NCBI GenBank assembly: GCA_036417435.1
Contig: CM070901.1
Location: forward strand, 12,266,001 to 12,330,000
DNA from: Inia geoffrensis
Taxonomy: Eukaryota > Chordata > Mammalia > Artiodactyla > Iniidae
Length of the DNA stretch: 64,000 bases
Direction: 5' to 3'
Part shown: positions 22,650 through 34,334 of the stretch, piece by piece
Layout: each line of letters begins with the position of its first letter
Numbering within the stretch: the stretch's first letter is position 1
Translations under genes and position numbers: made by a program
The notes under the pieces: model-generated
The model's input: only the letters and a program-made list of their open reading frames with translations
Told to the model about the DNA's origin: nothing
Database searches by the model: none

Positions 22650-22684
22650 TTCTCTCTCTCTGTCTCTGTCTCTCTCCCTCCCTC
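22608..22684. repeat. (TC)n microsatellite
   Basis: About 77 bp of nearly pure pyrimidine TC repeat with a few interruptions (att, tg, cc). Polypurine on the other strand. The open frames crossing it (Ser-Leu or Arg-Glu runs) are artefacts of the repeat. Confidence 0.95.
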
Positions 22685-22959
22685 TTTTCAAATGCTTTGC
22701 ATAGGTGCATTGTATTGATACAATAAATATAGTTTAAAATACCTATTTTGTATTTATTAAACAAATTAATAAATGGCCACACAACATTGTATCTATGAGA
22801 ATATACAATGGCAATTATTTGACTGCAATTAAAACTATTGTTTATTATTAAGTATAAAGTAGCAAAAATAGAGCACTATACATGTATGGTTGTATAGATG
22901 TATAGAGTAGTATGGCACAGTAGTTAGTCTATTAATTCGGAAATAAAAGCCTGTGAACA

Positions 22960-23172
22960 GGGCTTCCCTGGTGGCGGCTTGAGAGTTCGCCTGCCGATGC
23001 AGGGAACATGGATTCGTGCCCCGCTCTGGGAAGATCCCACATGCCGTGGAGCGGCTGGGCCCGTGAGTCACAGCCGTTGAGCCTGCGCGTCCGGAGCCTG
23101 TGCTCCGCAACGGGAGAGGCCACGACAGTGAGAGGCCCGCGTACCGCAAAAAAAAACCCAAAAAACAAACTA
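22960..23172 (+). mobile_element. CHR SINE, plus strand
   Basis: The head 'gggcttccctggtggcggct' is followed by a body ending 'gcccgcgtaccgc' and an A-rich tail broken by CCC and C. A perfect 10-bp TSD, cctgtgaaca, is at 22950-22959 and 23173-23182. The head has lost part of 'cgcagtgg'. Its tail faces the next SINE. Confidence 0.93.
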
Positions 23173-23212
23173 CCTGTGAACAATTTAAATTATATACCCA
23201 CATTTTTTAAAA

Positions 23213-23498
23213 TTAGTTAAAAAATTAATTTTTTGGGTGTGTTGGGTCTTCGTTGTTGCACGTGGGCTTTCTCTAGTTGTGGCGAGAGGGGGTACTCTTT
23301 GTTGCGGTGTGCAGGCTTCTCATTGCAGTGGCTTCTCTTGTTACAGAGCACTGGCTTCCAGGTGCGCGGGCTTCAGTAGTTGTGGCGCATGGGCTTAGTT
23401 GCAGCACGGCATGTGGTATCCTCCCGGACCAGGGCTCCAACCCATGTCCCCTGCCTTGGCAGGCAGATTCTTAACCACTGTACCACCAGGGAAGTCCT
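23213..23498 (-). mobile_element. CHR-type SINE, long form, minus strand
   Basis: T-rich tail complement at the left (23213-23236), then the long-class body 'tgggtcttcgttgttgcacg', 'ttctctagttgtggcgag', 'ttcagtagttgtggcgcatggg', and a head ending with the complement of 'aggacttccctggtggtacag' at 23498. The flanks 'tatacccacattttttaaaa' (23193-23212) and 'tgtacacacatattttaaag' are a degraded TSD. It lies tail to tail with the previous SINE. Confidence 0.88.
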
Positions 23499-23510
23499 GT
23501 ACACACATAT

Positions 23511-24985
23511 TTTAAAGTTCTCGTGTGAAGTTTATCGGACAAAGCGAGCCATATGCAAATTGTATTTTTAAACTTTTCACGTGGCAAACAAATCACTGGA
23601 TTAATTTCCCTTCTTAAATTAATGGGTTATCAGTCTGACACTTTTGTAATAACAAACAATTATAGCCTAAAAGAACCTGACTTGTTAGGCCTTCATATAT
23701 GTTATCAACATCTGTTAATTACCAGCAGACTATTTCCATACCTACTATTATTATAACAGTAAATCATGTTACAGTCTGTTCTAGCTTTATAAGATTATCA
23801 GTTCCTAATTATCATTTGAACAGCTTAGGAGGAAAGTGATTAAGTAAAGGAAAATAAACAATCACTGAAGAATCTGAAGATGTAGGGAAATTTATTGTAT
23901 AGTATAATGTATGCAGGGAGAGATATGAAAACTCCGGGTTTCATCAGAAGAAAGTAAATGTAAAGAAATAGATAATTGGACCTGAAGCATATTTAAATGA
24001 TATGATGAATATTAGAAAGATTTAGGACACAGAATTAAGCAAGCTTTCTGTATAACTGGATTTGGGGACTGGAGAGAAATATGTTTATTTCAAGTTTCTA
24101 ATTGGTAAAATTCTATGAATAATAATGTGCCTACAGCTTCTGTAATATTTATTCCATTTTATATTATTAGGTAGAACATGTTGAATTATTTGTCATTAAC
24201 CCATATAATATCTCATGAATAAAAAACTAAGATCTAGATAAGATGAGTCATAAGCACAGCTATTTTCACCTTCAAAAAATTAACAACTATGGCAAAATCA
24301 TTGAAATAGAAATATGGAAAGAGCACCTTAGTACAGGAATATTTTTAGTACCATTTAGTTTAGGGCTACAATACTTTTATTGTAATATACTACAGGGTTA
24401 GTATATTACACTATAATTTAAAATGATTTTTTAAAGCTTTAGTTGAGGTGTGAAGTCAAAAGAATGAAAAGTAAGATTTGAGGGAACTGAACACTAGGCA
24501 TTTTCCCCAAAATATAGAGATTTTTGGTGAAGATTAAGAGGAATTGGGTAACTTAAAAGAATATTGAAAAAAATGATGAAAGAAAACTTTTCAATCACAA
24601 AGTTTCAGTTGGATTCAGAAAAAGTACATTTGAGATTTTCTTGGCTCAAACTTTGATAAGCAGTAGGTGTTTCTGTGGAAACCTATTTATAGCAGAGCCA
24701 TGTATTTGAGAATATGGGAACAAGATGTTCTTATTAAATCTATTCTCCTTCCTTAATATCTCTATAATAAAAAGAGCTATTAGTGATCTATATAAAAGAG
24801 CTACATTTCATTTTGTAATTATGTTTGAGCAGTTCACTTATATAAATGCACATGAAATAAATATGTACATATAAGAAATATTAACCCATGCTATGAAGAG
24901 TTTAAAATTTAATCATGTTTACTTCCCAACATTCTAGTAAATCAAAGATAGTTGGTGTTATTTCACACAGGTAGTTGGTGCAATT
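23511..24985. other. Unique AT-rich sequence
   Basis: Nothing recognised beyond low-complexity AT stretches. Confidence 0.5.
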
Positions 24986-24989
24986 TTTT

Positions 24990-25600
24990 ACTTGCTAACT
25001 TTTGTTTATGTGCTTATATTTTTTATTCAGGTAAATATATGTACAGTGAAAGAAACAGATCGTATGTGTAAAATTTGACATTTTTAACAAATTTTAAGAA
25101 GTCTGCAACCAAAAATACAATCAAGATATAGAACATGTTCTACCCCTTGGAAAATTTCTTCAAGTTAGTCTCTATTATACAGAGGCAAATGCTGTTATTA
25201 TTTCTATCAAATCTTGCTTACACATCAACTTCACATGAATAGAATTATGCAGCATATATCCTTGACATGTCAGTCTATTTACTCTCACATAATGATTTTG
25301 AGAATAATCAATGTTGTGAGAAGCAGTAGATTTATTCCATTGTATAATATACAACAATATGTTTACCCCCTCACTGGTTGAGAATTTTTTTTCTAATTTG
25401 CTAAGTTTTTTTATTATTATGTATAGGTGTTGAATTTTTTCAAGTAATTTTACTGCATCTACTGAGATAAAAAATCTTTGTCTAATAAAGGGAATTTCAT
25501 TGATTGACTTAATTTTGAATATTGAATAAATTCTGCATTCCAGGTATAAATCATACATGGTCATGTTGTATTATACTTTGTATATTGTGCTGAATTCTCC
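24990..25600 (-). mobile_element. Ancient L1M 3' end and ORF2 pieces, minus strand
   Basis: 'ctattatacagaggcaaatgctgttatt', 'cacatgaatagaattatgcag' and 'ttgtataatatacaacaatatg' match antisense 3' ends of ancient L1M elements. 25425-25600 ('ggtgttgaattttttcaag', 'ctgcatctactgagataa', 'tgcattccaggtataaatc') is antisense ORF2 from the RT domain. Divergence is high, and there may be more than one copy. Confidence 0.65.
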
Positions 25601-25616
25601 TAAATATATATAAAGA

Positions 25617-25875
25617 AATTCTACACAAACTCTTGAATTCAAAGAGGATGGAGTATTTCCTGCCTCATTTGACAAGGAGAACATTATCCTGATACTAAAA
25701 CCAGAGTATTTAAAATAAAACTATAGACTAATACCTTCATGAACATAGATGCAAATGTGCTTAATTTGATTTTATAACATTTCAAATCCAGCATTATGCA
25801 AGATGCATAATATATCATCACCAAGTGGTGTTTTCCCAGGAATGCAAGGTTGGTTTATCATGTGAGAAAAAAACT
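25617..25875 (+). mobile_element. Old L1 ORF2 (RT region) fragment, plus strand
   Basis: 'attatcctgatactaaaacc', 'gaacatagatgcaaatgtgctta' and 'caccaagtggtgttttcccaggaatgcaagg' match sense ORF2 in the RT palm. It abuts the antisense RT piece to its left, so the pair may be another 5'-inverted L1, truncated on the right. Confidence 0.7.
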
Positions 25876-25904
25876 AAACAAAAACCCAATTATTTAAGTT
25901 TATC

Positions 25905-26452
25905 ATTGGCTGAATAATTTCCCATCAAAATGTCAGTGTCTGAATTCCTGGAACCTGTGGATATGTTAACTTACATGGTCAAAGGGACTTTACAGATGTT
26001 ATTAAGCATCATGAGATGGGAAGATTACAGTAAGTTATCCAGGGGGCCCCTAAACTTAATTACAAGTGTCCTTATAAGAGAGATGTTAAAAAAAAAAAAA
26101 AAAAGAGAGAGAGACGTAGAGAGAGATTTAACCTGGAAGAGGAGTGCCAGAGTCGTACAGTATAAGAAGGATTCAGCAGTCTTTTCCAGGTCTTGAAAAT
26201 GGAGGAAGTGGCAGTGGGCCAAGGTAATGAAGGCAGTCTTTAGAAGCTGGAAAAGACAAAGAAACAAACTCACCCATAGAGGCTCTGGAGGAACAAAGTC
26301 CTACCAACACTTCGATTTTAGGCAAATGAGATCCATTTCAGATTTCTAACTTCCAGGACTGTAAGAAGATTAATTTGTGTGTTTAACACAAAATTGCTTT
26401 TTTAACGCTAAGTTTGGGGTCATATGTTACAGCAATAACAGGAAAGAAACCA
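25905..26452 (+). mobile_element. MLT1-type LTR (ERVL-MaLR), solo, plus strand
   Basis: An old mammalian endogenous retrovirus-like LTR. Its order matches MLT1: 'gtctgaattcctggaacctgtgg', 'tttacagatgttattaagc', 'acttaattacaagtgtccttataagagag', 'cttccaggactgtaag' and 'tcatatgttacagcaataac'. An A-run with (GA)n interrupts it at 26088-26126. No internal retroviral genes are attached, and it carries no coding capacity. Confidence 0.85.
26088..26126. repeat. Poly-A / (GA)n tract inside LTR
   Basis: A run of about 17 A followed by interrupted GA dinucleotides. The position is where MLT1 LTRs carry 'agagacacagagg', a likely seed for expansion. Confidence 0.9.
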
Positions 26453-26953
26453 CATTAACAGACTAAATTCAGAAAAGAACAAAGAAAGAAAGTATGATTA
26501 ATAGAGAATACAAATAAGATTGTTAATCTTATATAATAGTATAATGATGATCAAGATAAAGGTAAAAGGGTAAAACTCTCTGATCAAAAATTGAAGTTTT
26601 TCAATTTTGGCAAAACAAAAAATAGATCCTCTAAAATGCTATATGCATACATAATGGGATAAAACTCAAATCAAAAAATTTTTAAATCGTAAAAGAAGGC
26701 ACCAGATAAACATAAAATATTTAGTGTAATTATTTGTCACCTGATATTGTTACTCAATATTTCTATTTTTGTTTCGGTTTTACAAATAAAATGTGTTACT
26801 TTGCTCAAATGTTATCTTTCCAAGAAAAAATATATTTTTAACAAACCAGGAGATTTGATTTCTTTGGGGACCTCTTTAGCAAACATGGTGTTGAAGAAAA
26901 AATTGCACACACACCTATAGGTTTGTCGCCAAGGTCTTACCTTAGAAATCTTT

Positions 26954-26956
<3 letters not shown>
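26453..26956. other. Unique AT-rich sequence
   Basis: Nothing recognised. Confidence 0.45.

Positions 26957-26993
<37 letters not shown>
26957..26993. repeat. (TG)n microsatellite
   Basis: About 18 pure TG units, preceded by 'tttctc'. Confidence 0.95.
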
Positions 26994-26994
<1 letters not shown>

Positions 26995-27099
26995 CATTCT
27001 CCTATATTTGTATTGCTCTAAGAGAAATAATAAGATAAGCAAAAGAAACCAGAAAAACAAAGAACCAGTGATCCCATGAATTTGAAATTCCAAGCAGCA

Positions 27100-27305
27100 T
27101 TTTTTTTTTTTTCCCGGTACACTGGCCTCTCACTGTTGTGGCCTCTCCCGTTGCAGAGCACAGGCTCCGGACGCGCAGGCTCAGCGGCCATGGCTCACGG
27201 GACCAGCTGCTCCGCGGCATGTGGGATCTTCCCGGACCAGGGCATGAACCTGTGTCCCCTGCATCGGCAGGCGGACTCTCAACCACTGCACCACCAGGGA
27301 AACCC
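27100..27305 (-). mobile_element. CHR SINE, minus strand
   Basis: T-run at 27100-27112, 'cccggtacactggcctctcac', body through 'gctccggacgcgcaggctcag', and a head ending with the complement of 'gggtttccctggtggtgcag' at 27305. Near full length for the short class. No convincing TSD was found at the edges. Confidence 0.9.
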
Positions 27306-27899
27306 AGACCCCGTGCATGTGAAGTTAATTTGATGACTAGTTAATGAGATCAATCAGGCTGTTTGAATTATCTTGCATATTAATATTACTCTCATAATGC
27401 ATATCAAGCATAAATTATTAGAAGCAAAGAAGTTGATTTTATCATGGTGATTTTCTATAACAATTTTTAAACAATCCTATTATTGATGAGTTATTATAAA
27501 ATATCTTAGCAGGTATGCTGCCAGTTTATATTAAAGTAATAAAAATATGTTTTGTTTTTATTCCAATTTTGACCTACTAAGTGACAAAGGGAAATTTGGT
27601 GTTTTCAAGATTTACATTTGTCTCTACTTCTTCAAGTACTTGCTAAACTTACATCTTAATCATATAATTTTTGATTAAGTAATCTTGAATGGATCACTGA
27701 AATCCATAGGTTACCAATCTCTAGAGAATTTTATTGCAGTTGGTCCTTGGGATATACTTCAGGAAGAGAATATTTTTATTTCCTGATGTGTGCACTTCCT
27801 ATTCATATCCAATTTATGAAATTTACACATTGAAAATACATTTTACTGATAATGGAACATTTAATGTATAGTGTGATTCAATACTCATCATGCATTTTT
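27306..27899. other. Unique AT-rich sequence
   Basis: Nothing recognised. Confidence 0.5.
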
Positions 27900-28050
27900 T
27901 AGGAAGTTGGAGTCTGAAACCAGAATCTTGTTTTTCAATCCTACCCCTGACACTTCTAGCTGTGTAAATGTAGAAAGTGCCTTTACTCCTTGTGTCCCTA
28001 TTTCTTCACCTATAAGATGGGATTTGAGAGCCTTCAGCTATATATCTGGA
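27900..28050 (+). mobile_element. MIR SINE fragment
   Basis: 'ggagtctgaaaccagaatc', 'ctgacacttctagctgtgtaaatg' and 'ttcttcacctataagatggga' follow MIR order. Confidence 0.7.
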
Positions 28051-28085
28051 ATGAGTGATACAAAAATAAAGAACCAGTTATCTGA

Positions 28086-28490
28086 AATAATTAAATTTAT
28101 AGAACAGAACGGTGGTTGCTAAGGGATGGAGGGAAGGGGAAATGGGGAGATGCTGTTCAATGGGTATAAAGTTACAATCACACAAGATGAATAAGCCCTA
28201 GAGACCTACTGTACAACACTATGCCTGTAATAAACAAGATGGTAGTGTGCACCCAGCATTTGGTTAAGAAGGTAGCTCTTATGTTATGTGGTCTTAAACA
28301 AAACAAACAAAACACAGAGGGATATAAGAAAACTTTTAGAGGTGATGAATATCTTCAGTACCTTGATTGTGGTGATGGTATCATGGGTATGTGCATATGT
28401 CCAAACTCATCAAACTGTATACATTAACTATGTGCAGTTTATTGAATATCAGTTATGCTTTAATAAAGCTGTAAAATATTTTAAAGAAAA
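28086..28490 (+). mobile_element. Old L1 3' UTR, plus strand
   Basis: 'agaacagaacggtggttgctaaggg', 'ggggagatgctgttcaatgggtataaag', 'gaggtgatgaatatcttcag' and 'tatgctttaataaagctg' are sense L1M 3' UTR landmarks in the right order. It ends at the AATAAA-type signal with a short tail. Confidence 0.85.
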
Positions 28491-29043
28491 ACCAGTTATC
28501 CTTAATTTTCAATAACTGAAAGAGTGTTTAATTGCACCAATAGTGATGTCAGGTAGCAGCTATGTCCTATAGCAGTGGAGAGAGTGTTTTCAGCAATCTG
28601 GTCCTCCTTAAAAGTGCTTTAATTTTTGAGTTTTGGAACTACAGATATCTGACTTATAAGATTGGCCTCATTAGTCTCGACAAATTCTCAACTCTCTCAG
28701 TATCTTTCTAATAAATTGTATTACCTTGCTTCAGATACCTAAAGTCAGTTTCTAGTTCTTGTAACCAAGGATTCTGTCAGACATGAAATGCAATCTTTGG
28801 TCCTAGTTGGAAATTATATGTCCCATGTACCAGCCTTTATTGTAGATAATGATCCCTCTCTAGGGGAATGCATTGGGAAGTAGGTTCCAGTCCAATGATT
28901 CTTCTGGAAGAGCAGCTTCTGAGAACTGTATTTTAAAATATCTAGGAAGACATCAATTTTGCTTATCACTTCATGATTTTTATTTCTAGAGATTGTGGGG
29001 TATTGAAAGAGGATTGGGAAGTAAAGCAGTACCAAGGAAGATC
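28491..29043. other. Unique sequence
   Basis: Nothing recognised. Confidence 0.5.
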
Positions 29044-29058
29044 AAAAAGTTGTCTTTG

Positions 29059-29270
29059 GGGCTTCCCTAGTGGCGCAGTGGTTGAGAGTCTGCCTGCTGA
29101 TGCAGGGGACGTGGGTTCGTGCCCCAGTCCGGGGGGATCCCACATGCCGTGGAGCGGCTGGGCCCGTGAGCCATGGCTGCTGAGCCTGCACATCCGGAGC
29201 CTGTGCTCTGCAACGGGCGAGGCCACAACAGTGAGAGGCCCGCGAACCGCAAAAAAAAAAAAAAAAAAAA
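29059..29270 (+). mobile_element. CHR SINE, plus strand, intact
   Basis: The head 'gggcttccctagtggcgcag' has clear Pol III A- and B-box-like parts ('tagtggcgcagtgg', 'gggttcgtgccccag'). The body ends 'gcccgcgaaccgc' and a pure A-tail of more than 20 A follows. The 15-bp TSD aaaaagttgtctttg / aaaaagttatctttg is at 29044-29058 and 29271-29285, with one mismatch. The long clean A-tail suggests a young copy. Confidence 0.95.
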
Positions 29271-30759
29271 AAAAAGTTATCTTTGCTACATCAAAGTTTA
29301 TTTAACGTGGGGTCACTAGTAAAGCAGGAGATGAGTGCTTCATGGATTTCCTCAGTTACTCTTAGAGTTTCAGTATGTATCAGTACTACAAAACAACTTC
29401 TGGGGCGGTTCTTTTTTAACTTAGGAACATTTCTACCACAGCTTTTGCTTCAAATATGTTCATACATAGCTGTTTTCATTCTCCGTTTTATGCTTCTTTC
29501 AAACCTTCGAAGTTTGTCTTTATTCTTACTTGAATAGGAAATTTGAGTTTTGACCCCAGTATGGCACAGCTCCCTGACCTGGCATTTGCTACTGCTCCTA
29601 CAATGGCTCTTCAACTAACAACACAAGAGAAAGAAGTCCCATCTCTCAGGGCTACCCAAAGCTTCTAAGAAATTTCACACTAGCCAAGAGACAGGTATTA
29701 GGCTATGTAAACAAACTTGTATATAAAATCCTACTTCATGAGCAAAAAAAACACTGGAAATCACAGCCAAGAGATTATCACAATAAGAGTCTGTAAATAT
29801 ATTAAGCTTTAGCAAGCAAATCTATTACTCAACTCTGGGTCTGCTGATATCAAAATGATAAGAAACCACAATTATAATTTTTAAAAAAATCTGTTCATCT
29901 TCAGGGGAATTGAAATATTTTCCTTAGTTTTCAAAATCTGATTTTTTAATGATTTCACTGTTTAAATATATTTTTCTGTTAAAGCTCATATGACAACGAT
30001 TAAACAGTGTTTGTAAGAACCAAATTATTTTCCCCATGATATATTTTCAAAGGTGCTTAAGAAAAGGGCTTAATATTACCTGAAGAGTCACAAGTTTTGT
30101 ACAAAAGAAATCTAGTAATACTTGCATATGAACATGTACAATCCATTATATTTTATTCACGTAAGGAAAAAAAAAAGACACTGGATTCCACATTCTTGAG
30201 TGGGAACAGAATGGAACTATGAGAAAATAAATTGATATTTGTATTAATGTTTTCAGTATATGCCAGACATTGGACCAACACTTACAGAAATTATCTTACT
30301 CATTATGAGACAGGGGAAATTACTGGAGTTTACCACCAGGGAGCCACTATCTAACACAGACCTTAGAAAGAAACAGACAAGAAGAATGTGAACAGGAATT
30401 AATGAAGATCACCTTTACCCCGTGCCCAGTTCCTCCAGCTTAGATCCTGTCATTGCTCTCAATGAATGAATGTTCTAAGCTACTACAAATAAAAGTCTTA
30501 TGTGATTTGAAAATAAATAATCAGACCAGATAATTCATCATTCAAGAGTAGTTTTAGAATTAAGAATTTGGGAGTCAAGAAATTTCCGAATTTATTCACG
30601 TACAGTAGATATATTTTTAGGGTTTTTTTCCCCAGAAATGTAATGTCATAAAAAAGAGGAAAAAGTAAAAAGCAGAAACATGAGATGTGAATGCACCATT
30701 AGTTTTGTATTTTTCAGTAAATATCCCAATTCCCATGTTAGTCCAATGCATTCTTAATG

Positions 30760-30793
30760 CATTACATTACACTTTACATTACATTACACTTTA
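30760..30793. repeat. Perfect 17-bp tandem duplication
   Basis: cattacattacacttta occurs twice back to back (30760-30776, 30777-30793) and is itself built from 'attac' units. Confidence 0.9.
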
Positions 30794-31850
30794 ATTCATT
30801 ATGCTTTTTATTTCTCATTCAGGGATATTAACCATGTTATATTTGTGCTAGATCTCACATATCAGGTTTCTCTCAACTGAGTAAAAGAAATGTGGCTTGT
30901 TGTATTTAATGACATCTGGGATTTGCATTTCAGCAAGTACAACCAGATTGTTGCTAGGGGATGCCATAGATGTGTAGGACTGTGGATACATTTGCATATT
31001 TTACTGCCTTTTGAAGAAAATGCCAGAATCATAAAGTCTGGAGAACATATAATATTTGCCCAACATAAATTTTGTTGTTATGTGAACTATTTTTAACAGC
31101 GATAAGAAGTTTTACTGGTAAAACACAGGAGATACATAGGATAAGTAAATTCATAGGAAGCCAGCAAGCTGATCTCCAAGGACCATTTATGATGGTAAAG
31201 TGCTTCTTCTCCATATCAAAATCAAATATCAAAGCCAGTCATTTTCTGAGTGGCTTACTTAGCAAATTTCTTGATCAAAGAGATATGTGGATATAGAATG
31301 AAGATTTTATTTTTACTCTGTGTCGATTTAGTATCCTTATGCTTTCTGTGATTCTAATATTGTTTAAAATGAAGTCTAGGATGAAACTGATCCTCAATAT
31401 ATGCTCTGAAAAGAAAGAAAAAATTACATTGATCATTATATTCAAGCACACTGTGTATTTGTAGGGATAGACGTCAGGGTCATTGATGCTGCAGAAGACA
31501 GAAGATGCCCCTGTATCACTTTTCCACATTATATATCATAATCCTGTATCTCTGCTGGGAGATTCATTCTCCATGTCTCTCTGGCACTTCTACAAGTCTA
31601 GACATTCAGTCTTAAAGGCTAGAAACACTGTCTCCACGTGGGGCAGTGAAGGTATTGGTATGTGGTGATATTTCAGGTCAAGTCTTCTTGCTTCTTCTAG
31701 AGGAGGTCTGCTTATATTCCAGGGGAAAAAATATTAAATGTTCCTTATGCTCAAAGCGTGGTCAGGTTTGTCAACAGTCTGGTAAAATCAGGGGTCCCTA
31801 AGCTGAGTATTCCTCAACTGTGAGTGTGCTAACCATGCATCCAGACATAC

Positions 31851-31892
31851 TGCATTGTTCCCACCAGACTCTGTATTGTTCCCGCCAGACTT
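31851..31892. repeat. 21-bp tandem duplication
   Basis: Units tgcattgttcccaccagactc and tgtattgttcccgccagactt differ at three positions. A 9-bp inverted repeat (aacatgaac/gttcatgtt, 31910-31918 and 31924-31932) follows. Confidence 0.85.
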
Positions 31893-33224
31893 GGAGAACA
31901 AAGGAAACTAACATGAACATGAAGTTCATGTTCTCTTCTGTGCCACGAGCAATATTCTGTCTAACTCTATTTGAGCTCATTGTTTTCTTACCACTAATTT
32001 TTGTATATTAATAGGTATGTGTATACACACATATATACATGTGTATGTATATCTTATACATATTTCAGAATTTAAAATATCTTACCAAGGTTATCAAAGA
32101 CCCCCAAATATTAACAATTTAAAACAATAGTTTAAACGAGCATAGATTAAATCTCAAATTTTAATTGAACAAAAGAAGAATTATGCTTCACTGAAAGTAT
32201 AATAACTCCAAATCCCATACACTTGAAATTATAAAAAGCAAGCATACCACTAAAACAACAAAACGTCTAAGCAACTATTAGAGAAAGAAAAGATTAGCAG
32301 TGGACCTTTTCCTTTTCCTTGAAGACTTACCAGGGGAAAATGTGGTCCAATAAAACTCCCTTAAAGACATGTTATTGACAGATCTCACAATAAATACAAT
32401 AATGATATTTAAAAGTGAAAGATTCCTTATCTATGGAATGTTTTTATTTGAATATACCTATTCTCTCTAGAACTCTTATGTTAAGCAAATATGGGATTTA
32501 TTGGTTTATGTGTTGACTCTTTGCAAAATATTATTAAATAATTCAATTACTAGAGTGTTAAATGGGAGAGGTTTCTTTATTTCCCTATTGTGTAAAATAT
32601 CATTTGTCAACCTGATACGTAAATGCTGGGCCACAGCATAAACTAACGTGGCAAGTGAGGAATGGGCAAGCTGAGTTGGCTGTTCTGACTTATTTCTATT
32701 TTTTCCTTTACTTTACAGATGCTTGTGTCCTCGAAATTATTAGTAACACATGATATTGGGTGAAATTTCTGTTTCTTATGAATCTGATTTATCTCAAATC
32801 AAAAACATGTTATTTTTAAGTGCAGAATATCTAAAACTAATAATTTTGAGAAAATCATACAAAACAACTCATAACGAAAGAGTACATGTTAGGTGCAAGA
32901 GCTCTTTGGCCACAGTGCCTAAGTTTCAATTCATTTCTTCCACTCAAAGATGCTATGACCTTGAGAAATATGGAAAAAGCAAAACATTATAGTATACAGG
33001 GTCCATGTAGAACACAGAAACCACACTAGGCGTTTTAAGAGAGAGAACTGAATGTTAAGACTTCTTTGCTGGGTTTTGCATAACTGAAAGAAATATTGAA
33101 AACTGAACATTGAAATAACATGGGAATAGTCACTGCTGGAAATAAGTTATGATCTGGCTAGGAGAAAAACCAAAGTGTGACTTGTACTTATTAGAACTTA
33201 GAAATTTGGAAAAAGATGCTGTGG

Positions 33225-33680
33225 TTGTAGAACCGAGACCCTTGAGGATGGCCAAAATTCAGAACACTGACAACAACAAATTCTGTAGAGGATATGGAGC
33301 AACAGGAACTCATAAAACTTGCTGGTGGGAATGCACAAATGGTACAGCCAAAACAGTTCAGCAGTTTCTTATAAAACTATACATACTCTTACCATAAAAT
33401 CCAGGAATCGTGCTCCTTGGTAATAACCCAAAGGAGTTGAAAACGTAGGTGCACACAAAAACCTGCACATGGATGTTTATAGCAGCTTTATTTTTAATTG
33501 CCCAAATTTGGAGGCAACCAAGATGCCCTTTCATAGCTTAATGGAGGATGTTGATAATGGGGAACGTTATGCATGTGCAGGGCAGGGGGTATATGGGAAA
33601 TCTCTGTACCTCTTCCTCAATTTTGCCATGGACTTAAAAGGTCTCGTTTAAAATTTTTTCTTAATAAAAATAATAAATTT
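33225..33680 (+). mobile_element. Old L1M ORF2 end and 3' UTR, plus strand
   Basis: 'acttgctggtgggaatgcacaaatggtacag', 'ttacataaaatccaggaat'-like codons and 'catggatgtttatagcagc' mark the ORF2 C-terminus. 'gttatgcatgtgcagggcagggggtatatgggaaatctctg' followed by 'taataaaaataataaattt' is the L1M 3' UTR and tail. All frames are broken. Confidence 0.85.
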
Positions 33681-34095
33681 ATTTAAGTCTTTCTAAAAGT
33701 GTTCCATATACATTATCTTACTCTAAAATATATATCTAAAAAGAATAATTTTACTTGGTATATATTTATGCATTTAGTTAGTTTCTTGTCCTTATCTTTT
33801 TTTTTTTTTTTATGTGATGCTGGTGGGTTTTTTCTTATTTAGAAATGTACTTTTTTTGAAATGATCTTGTGGTTTTTCATTTATCAACTATTTTATTCAA
33901 AATTCTGGGTTATTTTTTGGTTAATAAAATGAAAACTAGTGACTTTGATTCATTCTATTCTGTGGAGCATGTTATTAATTTTAAAAAATTGTACACAATG
34001 CTGAGTTTTCTGCAAAGCTCATAGGAAATTGTGCAAAATAGATTTCATTTTTCTTTCTTTCTGGTGCATATACACATACATATATGTAAATAAGT
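33681..34095. other. Unique AT-rich sequence with poly-T
   Basis: T-run at about 33798-33812. Nothing else recognised. Confidence 0.5.
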
Positions 34096-34105
34096 AGCCT
34101 ACATA

Positions 34106-34106
<1 letters not shown>

Positions 34107-34139
<33 letters not shown>

Positions 34140-34334
34140 TTTGCGGTACGCGGGCCTCTCACTGCTGTGGCCTCTCCCGTTGCGGAGCACAGGCTTCGGA
34201 CGCGCAGGCTCAGCAGCCATGGCTCACGGGCCCAGCCACTCCACGGCACGTGGGATCTTCCCGGACCGGGGCACGAACCCGCGTCCCCTGCATCGGCAGG
34301 CGGACTCTCAACCACTGCGCCACCAGGGAAGCCC
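34107..34334 (-). mobile_element. CHR SINE, minus strand, with (TA)n at its tail
   Basis: Full short-class copy: T-run at 34121-34142, 'gcggtacgcgggcctctcac', and a head ending with the complement of 'gggcttccctggtggcgcag' at 34334. A perfect 11-bp TSD, agcctacatat, is at 34096-34106 and 34335-34345. About ten TA units lie between the TSD and the T-run, so the microsatellite grew at the end of the A-tail. Well preserved, with many CpGs intact, consistent with youth. Confidence 0.95.

Larger units (their letters stand above)
29286..33224. other. Mostly unique sequence
   Basis: No gene recognised. Weak MIR-like strings occur near 30255-30330 ('tatgccagacattggaccaacactt'). 30880-31300 is less AT-biased and repeat-free. 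Open frames of 60-84 codons here have no domain-like features. Two small tandem duplications are listed separately. Confidence 0.5.

Noticed and set aside
22459..22704. Ser/Leu-repeat open frame, and Arg/Glu-repeat frames on the other strand
   Set aside because: Product of the (TC)n microsatellite, not a gene.
25175..25564. 129-codon minus-strand open frame
   Set aside because: It lies in decayed ancient L1; the frame is not that of ORF2 throughout and has no intact motif.
25905..26452. Considered whether a provirus with internal genes is present next to the MaLR LTR
   Set aside because: No gag/pol-like sequence or second LTR nearby; it is a solo LTR.
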